Assembly (NCBI GenBank): GCA_963726995.1
Contig: CAVSEP010000007.1
Span: 744,001-808,000, forward strand
DNA length: 64,000 nucleotides
DNA from: DAIDKA01 sp963726995
GTDB taxonomy: Bacteria > Pseudomonadota > Gammaproteobacteria > Steroidobacterales > Steroidobacteraceae
Direction of reading: 5' to 3'
The position numbers and the translations under genes were made by a program. Below, one piece after another: positions 44,961 through 53,792 of the stretch (position 1 is the stretch's first letter; every line of letters begins with the position of its first letter). Under the pieces are notes generated by a model. That model saw only the letters and a program-made list of their open reading frames with translations, was not told where the DNA came from and ran no database searches.

Positions 44961-46374
44961 TAGCGAAGGCCCGGACCGGGAGCGCTCGCTGCAGCCACTG
45001 CTGTGGCTGGTGTCGGCCAGCTTCTTCATGCAGACGCTGGACTCCACCATCGTCAATACGGCATTGCCGGCCATGGCGAGAAGCCTGGGAGAAGGCGCGC
45101 TGCGCATGCAGTCGGTGGTCATCGCCTACTCGCTGACCATGGCCATGCTGATTCCGGCATCCGGATGGCTGGCGGACCGCTTCGGCATCCGGCGCGCCTT
45201 CCTGAGCGCCATCATCGTCTTCACGCTGGGCTCGATCCTGTGCGCGGCCTCGCACACCTTGGTGCAACTCACGGCCGCTCGCGTCCTGCAAGGCGCGGGC
45301 GGCGCCATGCTGCTGCCCATCGGCAGGCTGGCACTGCTGCAGAGCTTTCCGCGCGAGCGGCTGCTGCCGGCGATGAGCTTCGTGGCGGTGCCGGGACTGG
45401 TGGGTCCGCTGATCGGTCCGACCCTGGGTGGCTGGCTGGTGCAGGTGGCGAGCTGGCACTGGATCTTCCTCATCAACGTGCCCATCGGCGTCGCCGGCGG
45501 CTTCTTTACCCTGCGGCACATGCGCTCGACCCGCCTGCAGTCGCTGGCGCCGTTCGATTTCCCCGGCTATGCGCTGCTCGCCATCGGGATGATCACCGTC
45601 TCGATTGCCCTGGATGGCCTCTCGGAGCTGCAGCTGCACCATGCGACCGTGCTGTTGCTGCTGGTGTTCGGCCTCGCGAGCCTGGTGGGCTACTGGCTGC
45701 GTGCCACGCAGCAGACCCATCCGCTGTTTCCACCGGCGCTGTTTCGCATTCCGACCTTCAGCATCGGACTGATCGGCAATCTGTTCGCGCGCCTGGGCAA
45801 TGGCAGCATGCCCTACCTGATCCCGCTGTTCCTGCAGGTGGTGCTCGGATTTGCACCCTTTCATGCTGGACTGATGCTGCTGCCCACTTCACTGGCGGCG
45901 ATGCTGACCAAGCGCGGCGTCACCGGTCTGGTGCGCCGGTTCGGTTACCGCACGGTGCTGGTGGCAAACACCCTGCTGGTGGGGCTGGCCATGGCGAGTT
46001 TCGCCCTGCTGGGACCGGCCGCCCCATTGTGGGTGATGCTGATCCAGCTTGCCGGTCTGGGCATCGTCAACTCCCTGCAGTTCACCGCCATGAACACCCT
46101 GACGCTCAAGGATCTGGACGGCCCGGAGGCCAGCAGCGGCAACAGCATGCTCTCGATGGTGCAGATGCTGGCCATGAGCCTCGCGGTGGCGGCCGCCGCG
46201 GGCCTGCTGGCGGCGTTCGCGGACAGCTTCGGACACGCCCGGGAGTTGCGGGTATTCCAGGCGACCTTTCTGTGTGTGGGGCTGATGACCACGGCCTCGG
46301 CCTGGATCTTCTGGCAGCTGCCCGATGATGATCCGGACCGGCCCGAAGCAGCGGATGTTCCCGAGATGGCCTAG
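44953..46374 (+). CDS. MFS drug exporter of the EmrB/QacA (DHA2) type
   Basis: Inner-membrane transporter, about 13-14 helices. LDSTIVNTALPAMARSLGE, WLADRFGIRRAFL (motif A), GAGGAMLLPIGRL (motif C-like), and PGLVGPLIGPTLGGWLVQVA are typical. GTG at 44953 overlaps yciH by 8 bp and begins VADSEGPDRER. It resembles MdtD. Substrate unknown. Confidence 0.87.
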   Translation: MADSEGPDRERSLQPLLWLVSASFFMQTLDSTIVNTALPAMARSLGEGALRMQSVVIAYSLTMAMLIPASGWLADRFGIRRAFLSAIIVFTLGSILCAASHTLVQLTAARVLQGAGGAMLLPIGRLALLQSFPRERLLPAMSFVAVPGLVGPLIGPTLGGWLVQVASWHWIFLINVPIGVAGGFFTLRHMRSTRLQSLAPFDFPGYALLAIGMITVSIALDGLSELQLHHATVLLLLVFGLASLVGYWLRATQQTHPLFPPALFRIPTFSIGLIGNLFARLGNGSMPYLIPLFLQVVLGFAPFHAGLMLLPTSLAAMLTKRGVTGLVRRFGYRTVLVANTLLVGLAMASFALLGPAAPLWVMLIQLAGLGIVNSLQFTAMNTLTLKDLDGPEASSGNSMLSMVQMLAMSLAVAAAAGLLAAFADSFGHARELRVFQATFLCVGLMTTASAWIFWQLPDDDPDRPEAADVPEMA

Positions 46375-46392
46375 CTCTGCTGTCGATTGCGT

Positions 46393-46410
46393 TATATCCT
46401 TTCCGATATA
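46393..46410. promoter_or_regulatory. Short palindrome upstream of the cytochrome-dehydrogenase gene
   Basis: TATATC CTTTCC GATATA, 6-bp arms with a 6-base spacer, in the gap between the MFS gene and the next gene. It could be an operator or a chance palindrome; nothing else supports it. Confidence 0.25.
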
Positions 46411-46511
46411 CCGAACGCCCGGTGGCAAAACCGTGGTGACGCAGTCCGGCCCGTCGCGTGACGGCCGCGGAGTAGAATCGCGCCGCATCAGATTCCGATA
46501 GGGGGACAACC

Positions 46512-48236
46512 ATGCGATCCATGACAATGACGGCGCTGCTGACGGCGCTGGTGTGCTCCGCACCGGCTCTTGGTGCCGACGCCAATGCGGGCAAGGCGGT
46601 GTTCCGCGCCCAGTGCGCACTGTGCCACAGCGCCGAGCCCGGTGATAACGGCGGGGCCCAGGGCCCGAATCTGAACGGGGTCTTTGGACGGCACTCCGCC
46701 GCCAACCCGCAATTCGGCTATACCGCTGCCCTGAAGGCCTCCGGGCTCACCTGGGATGAGGCCACTCTGAACCGCTTTCTGAGTTCACCCACCAGCGTGG
46801 TCCCGGGCTCCGCCATGGTCATACCGGTGGCCGACAATGCCGATCGCGCCAATGTGATTGCCTACTTCCAGGCGGTCAAGGACGGCACCTTCAAGGAATC
46901 CGCTGCCGCCGCGCGCGGACCGGGCGCACCGCCGCCGCTGCCCCCGGGCACCAACCAGCCGGTCAAGGGCAGCGATGACTGGAAGAACGATGTCCCGGGT
47001 CGGGCCCACCGCATCGATCTGGCCAAGCTGCCGGCCCCCTATGACACCCCCTCCTCGGCCAAGTTTCCGCGCCTGGTGCCCAGGCCCGCCGATGCCAACG
47101 TGAAACTGCCGCCGGGCTTCACGCTGTCGGTGTTCGCCACCGGCACGACCGGGGCCCGTAAGATGCTGCTGGCGCCCAACGGGGACATCTTCCTTTCGGA
47201 GACACAGGCCAACAAGATCGTGGTGATGCATCCGTCGGCCGACGGTACCCATGCCGACCAGATCACGACCTACGCCCAGGGCCTGGTGCTGCCGCACGGC
47301 ATGGCCTTCTATCCGAATGCCCGGCATCCGCAATGGCTGTACGTGGCCGAGACCAACCGCCTGGTGCGCTACGCGTACAAGGTCGGTGACACCCAGGCCA
47401 GCGGTGTTCCGGAGATCGTGGTGCCGCAGCTCTCGCCGGTGGCGGGCGGTGGCCACTTCTCACGTGATGTCGCCTTCTCGCCGGATGGCAAGAAGATGTA
47501 TGTGTCGGTGGGCTCGCAGTCCAACGTCGCGGAGGACCTGCCGAAGAAGAGCGCCGATGAAGTGCAGGCGTGGGAGGCCGCGCATGGCTTGGGCGCCGCC
47601 TGGGGCAGTGAGGAGAACCGCGCCGACGTTCTGGTGTACGACGTGGGCTCCGACCAGCCCGGCAAGGTATACGCCAGTGGCATCCGCAATTGCGTGAGCC
47701 TGACGGTGCAGCCGGGCAACGGTGCGCTGTGGTGCACGACCAATGAACGCGACATGCTTGGGGATGATCTGGTGCCCGACTATTCCACGCGTGTGAAGCA
47801 AGGCGCCTGGTACGGCTGGCCCTGGTACTACATGGGCAACCATGAGGATCCGCGCCACGCCGGTGAGCGTCCTGATCTGGCGGGCAAGGTCACGTCTCCG
47901 GATGTGCCCTACCAGGCGCACTCGGCCGCGCTGAACCTGACATTCTACACCGCGACCTCTGGCGCCTCGGCCTTCCCCAGGAAGTATGTGGGAGATGGTT
48001 TCGCCGTCCTGCACGGCTCGTGGAACCGGGCGTTCCGTACCGGCCACAAGGTCGTTCGGGTCCGTATGAAACATGGCGTGCCCACGGGTGAGTACGACGA
48101 CTTCCTGGTCGGCTTCATCGTGGATGACGGCAACGCCTGGGGTCGCCCGGTCGCCCTGCTGGTCAACGCCGATGGCTCGCTGCTGCTGAGCGATGATGCC
48201 GCCGACCTCGTCTACCGCATCGCCTACAAGCACTGA
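46512..48236 (+). CDS. Cytochrome c fused to L-sorbosone dehydrogenase-like beta-propeller
   Basis: It has a signal peptide (LLTALVCSAPALG). A cytochrome c domain (residues about 22-130) follows, with CALCH at 35-39 and a distal Met in PGSAMVIPV. The C-terminal domain (about 185-570) is a quinoprotein-type propeller: HGMAFYPN, RDVAFSPDGKKMYVS, NEGG-like RADVLVYD, VSLTVQPGNGALWCTTNERD, GDDLVPDYSTRV and GWPWYYMGN. This fits periplasmic aldose or sorbosone oxidation with electrons passed to the attached heme. Strong ribosome site (AGGGGG) upstream. PQQ genes are not in the window. Confidence 0.88.
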   Translation: MRSMTMTALLTALVCSAPALGADANAGKAVFRAQCALCHSAEPGDNGGAQGPNLNGVFGRHSAANPQFGYTAALKASGLTWDEATLNRFLSSPTSVVPGSAMVIPVADNADRANVIAYFQAVKDGTFKESAAAARGPGAPPPLPPGTNQPVKGSDDWKNDVPGRAHRIDLAKLPAPYDTPSSAKFPRLVPRPADANVKLPPGFTLSVFATGTTGARKMLLAPNGDIFLSETQANKIVVMHPSADGTHADQITTYAQGLVLPHGMAFYPNARHPQWLYVAETNRLVRYAYKVGDTQASGVPEIVVPQLSPVAGGGHFSRDVAFSPDGKKMYVSVGSQSNVAEDLPKKSADEVQAWEAAHGLGAAWGSEENRADVLVYDVGSDQPGKVYASGIRNCVSLTVQPGNGALWCTTNERDMLGDDLVPDYSTRVKQGAWYGWPWYYMGNHEDPRHAGERPDLAGKVTSPDVPYQAHSAALNLTFYTATSGASAFPRKYVGDGFAVLHGSWNRAFRTGHKVVRVRMKHGVPTGEYDDFLVGFIVDDGNAWGRPVALLVNADGSLLLSDDAADLVYRIAYKH

Positions 48237-48287
48237 AGCGGTCAGGATCGCCAAGCCCTGGCGGCTTGTGCAGCGTGGGCGGTCGGC

Positions 48288-49445
48288 TCAGGCCGCCCGC
48301 TGCAGCGCCTCGCCGAACTGCGCGATGGCGCAGATGATGTGATAGAAACTGCTCGCCGGCGCAGGCTCTTCGACGAACTTGCCGTGGCCGTCGATCTTGT
48401 CGTACCACAGGCCACGGGCGCCGTGATCCAGGAATCGCCACAGACCCTGCGCGGCTCCCAGGGCGCTGTTCCAGTAGCGCTCCTGCCCGGTGAGTTCCCC
48501 CAGGCGGGCAGCGGCCTTCAACCTCTCGGTCTGCGGCCACAGGCGCGCGGCCGCATCCTTGATGCGCAGCTCTGCATTCAAGGCATTGATGGCGATGCCG
48601 CCCTTCACGCCGTGGTTCTCGCCGATGTCGAACAGCCGCTCGGCGGCGTTGCGGGTGCGGCTGCCGGGCGTTGCGTCCTGGCACAGCAACAGCCAGGCCC
48701 ATTCGAACTGATGACCCGGTTCCAGCGCCTGGCCCGGCGTGGATTCGGGCATGGACTGCCAGTTGGCATCGAAGATCTCCGCCAGCGCTCCGCTGCGCGG
48801 ATCGATGAAATGCTTCAGCGCGATGCCGCAGATCTCATCCGCCAGCGCTGCCCAGCCAGGATCCGTGGAAACGGCCTTCCAGGCGAGCGCCGCTTCGAAC
48901 AGATGCATGTGCGGATTGGACAGCAACGGCAAGCGGTCGGGAATCGCGGAGTCGAAGCCTCCCCCGGCGCGGTGCATCTGCGCCAGCAGCCGCATCCGCA
49001 GCTGCACGCCGCGCTCGACGATAGCCGGCGCAGGTCCCAGCACCTCCTGGGCACTGGCCAGGGCCAGCAGCGCGAATGCCTGGTCGTACAGCACGGCGCG
49101 CTCGTCGCGGACCCTGCCATCTGAGTCGCACAGGGTGCGAAACAGCCCATCCGCGCGTTCGTAGTGGCGCGTGAAGAAACCCAATCCCGCCTCCACCAGC
49201 GGCCGCGCATCGCCCCGCCATCCCAGCGCTGCGGCCCGGGAATAGGCATAGACCTGGCGGGCCTGCACGCGCGCACGCCGCGGCTCATCGGGCACCGCGC
49301 CCGCGGCCGTCAGCCGTTCATTGAAGGTGCGATGGACCGCATCGAAGCCCGCTGCGGCCCAGACCGGATAGGCATCTTCAAGCAGCCAGCGCAGCAGCCG
49401 GTCATGCATCTGGCGGGCTTGCGGCAGACTCGAGAGGTGATTCAT
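48288..49445 (-). CDS. AGE-family sugar epimerase/isomerase
   Basis: An (alpha/alpha)6 barrel of the N-acylglucosamine 2-epimerase / mannose isomerase family. AVLYDQAFALLALASA, NPHMHLFEAALAWKAV, EPGHQFEWAWLLL and GIAINALNAELR carry the conserved His residues of the active site. Start 49445 (MNHLSSL) is preferred to an upstream frame. It lies 10 bp after the ROK kinase. Together they could epimerise mannose and phosphorylate fructose. Confidence 0.87.
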   Translation of the reverse strand: MNHLSSLPQARQMHDRLLRWLLEDAYPVWAAAGFDAVHRTFNERLTAAGAVPDEPRRARVQARQVYAYSRAAALGWRGDARPLVEAGLGFFTRHYERADGLFRTLCDSDGRVRDERAVLYDQAFALLALASAQEVLGPAPAIVERGVQLRMRLLAQMHRAGGGFDSAIPDRLPLLSNPHMHLFEAALAWKAVSTDPGWAALADEICGIALKHFIDPRSGALAEIFDANWQSMPESTPGQALEPGHQFEWAWLLLCQDATPGSRTRNAAERLFDIGENHGVKGGIAINALNAELRIKDAAARLWPQTERLKAAARLGELTGQERYWNSALGAAQGLWRFLDHGARGLWYDKIDGHGKFVEEPAPASSFYHIICAIAQFGEALQRAA

Positions 49446-49455
49446 GGAGGCTCTT

Positions 49456-50382
49456 TTACCACTGGTCGGCGGCCACCGCGAGCGCACCCAGAGGGCCCAC
49501 CGCGGCGCCCAGCGCGGAAGGCACGATGAAGCCATCGATTCCCGCGCCCACCTCGTCGAGGTCGAGATACCCGTTCAGGCTGCGTTGCAGGCGAGCGCGG
49601 ATCATGGCGAACAGCTGCGGCTGACCCTGCATCACGCCGCCGCCGAGGAAGATGCGGCGCGGGCACGCGCCCAATACCAGCACCTGACACAGCTGTGCGA
49701 GCGCGTGCGCCACCGGGCCCCAGACCGGATGATCGGCGCTCAGGCCGGCCGGATCGCGGCCGGCGCGCGCCGCGATCGCAGGTCCCGCGGCCAGGCCCTC
49801 CACGCAGTCACCGTGAAAAGGACAGACGCCGGGAAAATCATCGCCCGGCAGCCGCGCGATACGGATGTGTCCGAGCTCGGCATGGCTCGCGCCGGACACC
49901 GGGCGGCCGTTGCTGATGACCCCAGCGCCGATGCCGGTGCCCACCGTCAGGTAGACGAAATCCGCGAGTCCCTGCGCCCCGCCCCAGCGCCCTTCCGCCA
50001 GCGCCGCGGCATTCACGTCGGTGTCGATTCCCACGGGCAAGCCGTAGCGGCGCGCAAACCGGCCCAGCAGCTCGGTGCCGGACCAGTCGGCCTTGACGGT
50101 GCGCGCCACCCACCCGTAGCGCGGCAGGTCGCGCCGCAGGTTCAACGGGCCGAACGCGGCAAGCCCAAGCGCCGCAAATTCGGAACCCCGCGCGCGCCAG
50201 CCGTCCAGTACGGCCTCCACGCCCGGCAGGGTGACCGAGGGATCCTGCGTCGCGAGCTGCACCTGCGCGCGGATGTCCCGCGGACCGGTGCCAAGAATGC
50301 AGCGGCACTTGGTGCCTCCGAGCTCAACGCCGGCGAGCAGCTGACCGCCCGCCGCAGCGCTGCGATCAGCGGGCTGCGGCAT
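49456..50382 (-). CDS. ROK-family fructokinase
   Basis: LAGVELGGTKCRCILG is the ATP loop, GIDTDVNAAALAEGRWGG holds the catalytic Asp, VGTGIGAG the sugar-binding loop, and CPFHGDCVEGLAAGPA the zinc motif. The family includes fructokinase and mannokinase, cytosolic. Start codon may be 50382 or 50400; both overlap the preceding gene by 17 or more bases. Confidence 0.86.
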   Translation of the reverse strand: MPQPADRSAAAGGQLLAGVELGGTKCRCILGTGPRDIRAQVQLATQDPSVTLPGVEAVLDGWRARGSEFAALGLAAFGPLNLRRDLPRYGWVARTVKADWSGTELLGRFARRYGLPVGIDTDVNAAALAEGRWGGAQGLADFVYLTVGTGIGAGVISNGRPVSGASHAELGHIRIARLPGDDFPGVCPFHGDCVEGLAAGPAIAARAGRDPAGLSADHPVWGPVAHALAQLCQVLVLGACPRRIFLGGGVMQGQPQLFAMIRARLQRSLNGYLDLDEVGAGIDGFIVPSALGAAVGPLGALAVAADQW

Positions 50383-52288
50383 CCGTCGCGAACGCTGCAT
50401 AGGAATGCGCCGGAATCCGCAGCATGAAGCGCGAGGAGGCAGGTTCGGGCGCCGCGAAAATGCTGAATCCCGGCACCGGGCCCGGCGGCTGCTTCGCCAC
50501 CACGGTGCCGCTCTCCAGGTTTCGCAGCATCGCCACGCTTGCGGGCACCGATACCTGCACGCTGACCGCCTCGTCATTGAAGGATTCCACGACGAAGGTA
50601 CCGTTGTCATACTCATACAGGGCGACCTTGGCGGGCCCATCGGTCAGCCGCACGGCAAGGTCCGCGCCGGCCGTGCGCCGATAGCTGTCGAGGATGGCGG
50701 CCGGCAACCGGTAAAGGTCGGCCGCGTTGTTCGGAATGGTGAGCACGAACAGGTGCCCCTTGCCGTACTGCGAGTCGGTCAGCATCGGAAAGCCGTTGTC
50801 GCCGGCCACCGAGGACGCCAGTTCCCAGGTGTCATTGGTGATGAAGCGCACCTGCGGGATGAGCATGGGCTCGCGGATGTCGACGGTGGCGCGTCCATCG
50901 AGGAACGACCTGACCAGTGCGTCCTGGCCGCTCAGATACAGGTTCGCGACCCGCTCGATGCCGCGCGACTGCAGCTTGCCGAGCAGACCCGAAGTGATGA
51001 TCACGTTGCCGCCGGCGCGCACTTGGGCTTCAATCGTGTCGACCAGCTTCGGATCCGCCGCCGCGTCCTGGGTGAGCAGCACGGTGTGGGCCGAGGTCGG
51101 AAAATGCGGCTGCAGGTCGATGGGGATGCCGATCATCCCGAGGAAGCTCGGCAGGAAATCCTCCCCCAGCGACTCGAACGGCCGATACACCGCAACGCCC
51201 AGCGGCCGACCCAGCTGTCCGATGACACCATCCACGCTCTGCAGGGCCCGGCCGGCCGGCGCCGCGTACGTGGGCGGCGGGGCATTGGCACCGGCCGCGC
51301 CGTAGTAGCCGCGGATCATGGCATCGAAACTGAAGCTGGTGGCCTCGCCGCTCTGCCAGGAACCGCGCATCGTCTGGCTGAAGGCCCCCAGCAGCTGTCG
51401 ATAATCGAACAGCGTGATCTCCGGCGCCTTGGCGAACAGCGTCACCCACAGCTGCTCGACATAGTTGTCCAGCGTGCGCACGCCCGGCGGATCCACCCAG
51501 CCGCCGTGATTGAAACCTGGTCGCAGGTTGTCGAAGTACCGGAAGATCGAGTAGCCGTTGTAGGCCTGCAGATGCTGGGCACTCAGGATGGGATCGCGGG
51601 TTTCGGTGCCGGTGTACACGCCGTCGTACAGATACGGCTCCTGCACCAGATCGAATCCCATGTCATGGAAATGTTCGTACCAGTTCGGAAACTTGATGAC
51701 GACGTGGACATTCGGATTGACCTTGCGGGCCGCACCCACTATCAGGTCGCGGGCCACTTCCCGCAGTCGGGCGACGCGGTACTGGGCCCAGGTCCGGCTG
51801 CCCTTCGCAAGGATCTCTTCCTCAGCCTTGCAGTTGGTGAAGAAGAAATCATCCAGGATGATGTTGTCGAAATGGCGCGCGGTCTCCTCGGCCACGTGCT
51901 TCACCCAGGCCCGGTCGGTCGGGTTCGCATAGCAGAAGGTCTCGAAGCGGTTGCCCTCATTGCGTGTCCAGGTGATGCCGCCGAAGGTCTGCACGCCGCG
52001 CGCCGCGAAGAATGCCTTGGCCTTCTCCAGCGTCTCGCCATCCACCAGCAACCGGTCGCGATGACTCTCCAGATAGATCTTGTTGACCTTGACCGAACGG
52101 GAAATGACATCCCAGGACTGCTGCAGCCATTGGGCATCCTTCATCCGGCTCACTTCCTGCGCGCGGGCATACACGGCGACATGGATGTTGCGGTAGTGAT
52201 CCACCGCCGCCGGCGCGGGAGTCTGCGCGCCCGCCAGGTGCGCCAGCATGGCGGTCAGCGCGGCGGCCAGGAAGGCGCTGTTGCGCAT
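50366..52288 (-). CDS. Secreted glycoside hydrolase-like protein, unknown specificity
   Basis: It has a signal peptide (SAFLAAALTAMLAHLAGA). The N-terminal region fits a TIM barrel: KIYLESHRDRLLVD, GITWTRNEGNRF, ILDDFFFTN (possible acid pair) and FPNWYEHFHDMGFDL. A middle Rossmann-like GATase-type part (HTVLLTQDAAADPK and GGNVIITSGLL) and a C-terminal beta domain follow. That order recalls GH42-like beta-galactosidases, though family and catalytic residues are not certain. It is one of four genes in a minus-strand cluster with the kinase and epimerase, so it may release hexose outside the cell. Confidence 0.6.
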   Translation of the reverse strand: MRNSAFLAAALTAMLAHLAGAQTPAPAAVDHYRNIHVAVYARAQEVSRMKDAQWLQQSWDVISRSVKVNKIYLESHRDRLLVDGETLEKAKAFFAARGVQTFGGITWTRNEGNRFETFCYANPTDRAWVKHVAEETARHFDNIILDDFFFTNCKAEEEILAKGSRTWAQYRVARLREVARDLIVGAARKVNPNVHVVIKFPNWYEHFHDMGFDLVQEPYLYDGVYTGTETRDPILSAQHLQAYNGYSIFRYFDNLRPGFNHGGWVDPPGVRTLDNYVEQLWVTLFAKAPEITLFDYRQLLGAFSQTMRGSWQSGEATSFSFDAMIRGYYGAAGANAPPPTYAAPAGRALQSVDGVIGQLGRPLGVAVYRPFESLGEDFLPSFLGMIGIPIDLQPHFPTSAHTVLLTQDAAADPKLVDTIEAQVRAGGNVIITSGLLGKLQSRGIERVANLYLSGQDALVRSFLDGRATVDIREPMLIPQVRFITNDTWELASSVAGDNGFPMLTDSQYGKGHLFVLTIPNNAADLYRLPAAILDSYRRTAGADLAVRLTDGPAKVALYEYDNGTFVVESFNDEAVSVQVSVPASVAMLRNLESGTVVAKQPPGPVPGFSIFAAPEPASSRFMLRIPAHSYAAFATDAAAR

Positions 52289-52294
52289 GGCGGC

Positions 52295-53248
52295 CTACCA
52301 ACCCGATGGGGAGTTGTACGGGGCCAGGAATCCCATCGCTTCGATCTGATGGATCTTGCCGCCGCTGATCTTGAAGATATGCGCGGCGGGCAGGTCAAAG
52401 GGCGGGTTGTCGACCTGGCGCTGGGTGACCCCGGGCACGCCCCTGATGGGGAACAGGTGGTTCTTCATGCTGTGATGGAAATGCGACAGACCGAAGGCCA
52501 GTCCGGTTACCGGGTCCACGGCCAGCACCCGGATGTTATCGATATTGTCGATGTAGCCCATCATGCCGGTGCTGAACTGACGGGTGCAGTCCATCGCGCT
52601 GTAGTTCGGCTTCGGCGTCTGCGCGGTGACGGGCGCGCGGCTGCCGCTGGACTCCCTGCCGTTCTCGTGCCGTTCGCAGTCCCGGGCCATCGGCGCCAGT
52701 TCCCCATCATTGAAGTCGAGCGCATCGTAGTAGGAATAGGCGACGCCCTTGATGGCATAGCGCGGCATGCGCATGCCCTCCGGGATCGATTTGGCGAATA
52801 TCGGCCGGGGGCTTTGCAGATTGGCCAGACTCTGTGCGTTCAGGTCGCGGGCGATGACATGTTCGGCCTGGACGATGCGACCTTCGAATACCTGCAGACG
52901 CAATCCCAGCAATATGGGCTTGCCGCCCTCCTGCATGACGCCCATGAAGCCGACCTGGCCGGAAACCGGGTCCGGGACATAGATCTTGAAGCCGGCGGGC
53001 ACCGCCGAGGCGCTCTTCCACAGCCCATCGCCGATCCTGGTGGCCTTGACGTTCTCGACGAATCGCGCCTCCGGGGCGATGGCAAGCCGGGTGGGATCGT
53101 GGGCCACGAGTGCGGCCAGGTAGTCATCGACCAGCCGGTCGTAGCAGGCCCGGCTCTTGCAGTTGATCAGGTTCTCGGCGCTTCCCAGGGTGGGACACAG
53201 CGCCACGGCGAGCAGCAGCAGCCCGGCCAGCGTATGGTTCTTGTGCAT
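52295..53248 (-). CDS. Secreted hypothetical protein, NTF2-like start
   Basis: It has a signal peptide (LAGLLLLAVALCPTLGSA). LINCKSRACYDRLVDDYLAA and VAHDPTRLAIAPEARFVENV look like the start of an NTF2/SnoaL-like cone fold. The C-terminus (PFDLPAAHIFKISGGKIHQI) matches the same. The middle has many conserved acidic residues, HENGRESSGSRAP, and could be a two-NTF2 arrangement as in DUF8021-type proteins. No catalytic site can be claimed. It sits 6 bp from the GH-like gene in the operon. Confidence 0.6.
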   Translation of the reverse strand: MHKNHTLAGLLLLAVALCPTLGSAENLINCKSRACYDRLVDDYLAALVAHDPTRLAIAPEARFVENVKATRIGDGLWKSASAVPAGFKIYVPDPVSGQVGFMGVMQEGGKPILLGLRLQVFEGRIVQAEHVIARDLNAQSLANLQSPRPIFAKSIPEGMRMPRYAIKGVAYSYYDALDFNDGELAPMARDCERHENGRESSGSRAPVTAQTPKPNYSAMDCTRQFSTGMMGYIDNIDNIRVLAVDPVTGLAFGLSHFHHSMKNHLFPIRGVPGVTQRQVDNPPFDLPAAHIFKISGGKIHQIEAMGFLAPYNSPSGW

Positions 53249-53384
53249 CAGCCATTCCTCGACATTCACTTCAAATCACGGGCCGGCCGCCCGCTGCCAC
53301 GTGTTCGTGGCCGTGCAGCCCGCCCGCCTGAAGAGACCCCCTCTTCAATTCCCTGAGCGTGCGACCCAAAGCGGGTGCGCGCTT

Positions 53385-53783
53385 TCAATCCAGCGACGGT
53401 CGCTCGATGAGTTCGATCTTGTAGCCGTCGGGATCCTGGACAAAGGCGATGACCGTGGTACCGCCCTTGACCGGGCCAGGCTCGCGCGTAACCTTGCCGC
53501 CCGCGCCCCGGATGCGCTCGCAGGTGGCGGCAACATCCTTCACCCCGATCGCGAAATGTCCGAAGGCGGTGCCCGGCTCATAGCTCGCGACGCCGTAATT
53601 GTAGGTCAGCTCGATCTCCGCGGAGCCATCGGCATTGCCGGCGCCGTACCCCACGAACGCCAGCTTGTAATTATGCGCCGGCACATCGGTGGTGCGCAGC
53701 AGATTCATGCCCAGGACGTTGGTGTAGAAATCAATGGCCCGGGTCAGATCCCCGACGCGCACCATGGTATGCAGCAGCTTCAT
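53385..53783 (-). CDS. gloA: Lactoylglutathione lyase (glyoxalase I)
   Basis: Converts the hemithioacetal of methylglyoxal to S-lactoylglutathione. Metal ligands are His5 in LLHTMVRVGD, Glu in AEIELTYNYG, His in FGHFAIGV and Glu in YKIELIERP. Length 132 is normal. It may form an operon with the upstream 476-residue gene, 9 bp away. Confidence 0.95.
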   Translation of the reverse strand: MKLLHTMVRVGDLTRAIDFYTNVLGMNLLRTTDVPAHNYKLAFVGYGAGNADGSAEIELTYNYGVASYEPGTAFGHFAIGVKDVAATCERIRGAGGKVTREPGPVKGGTTVIAFVQDPDGYKIELIERPSLD

Positions 53784-53792
53784 CCGCTCTCC

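Noticed and set aside
46393..46410. Palindrome as a known regulator site
   Set aside because: Six-base arms occur by chance in a sequence this long, so I listed it only as a weak site.
50405..53356. Very long open frame (983 codons) on the plus strand
   Set aside because: It is antisense to the GH-like, NTF2-like and kinase genes, has no family resemblance, and arises from third-position GC bias.
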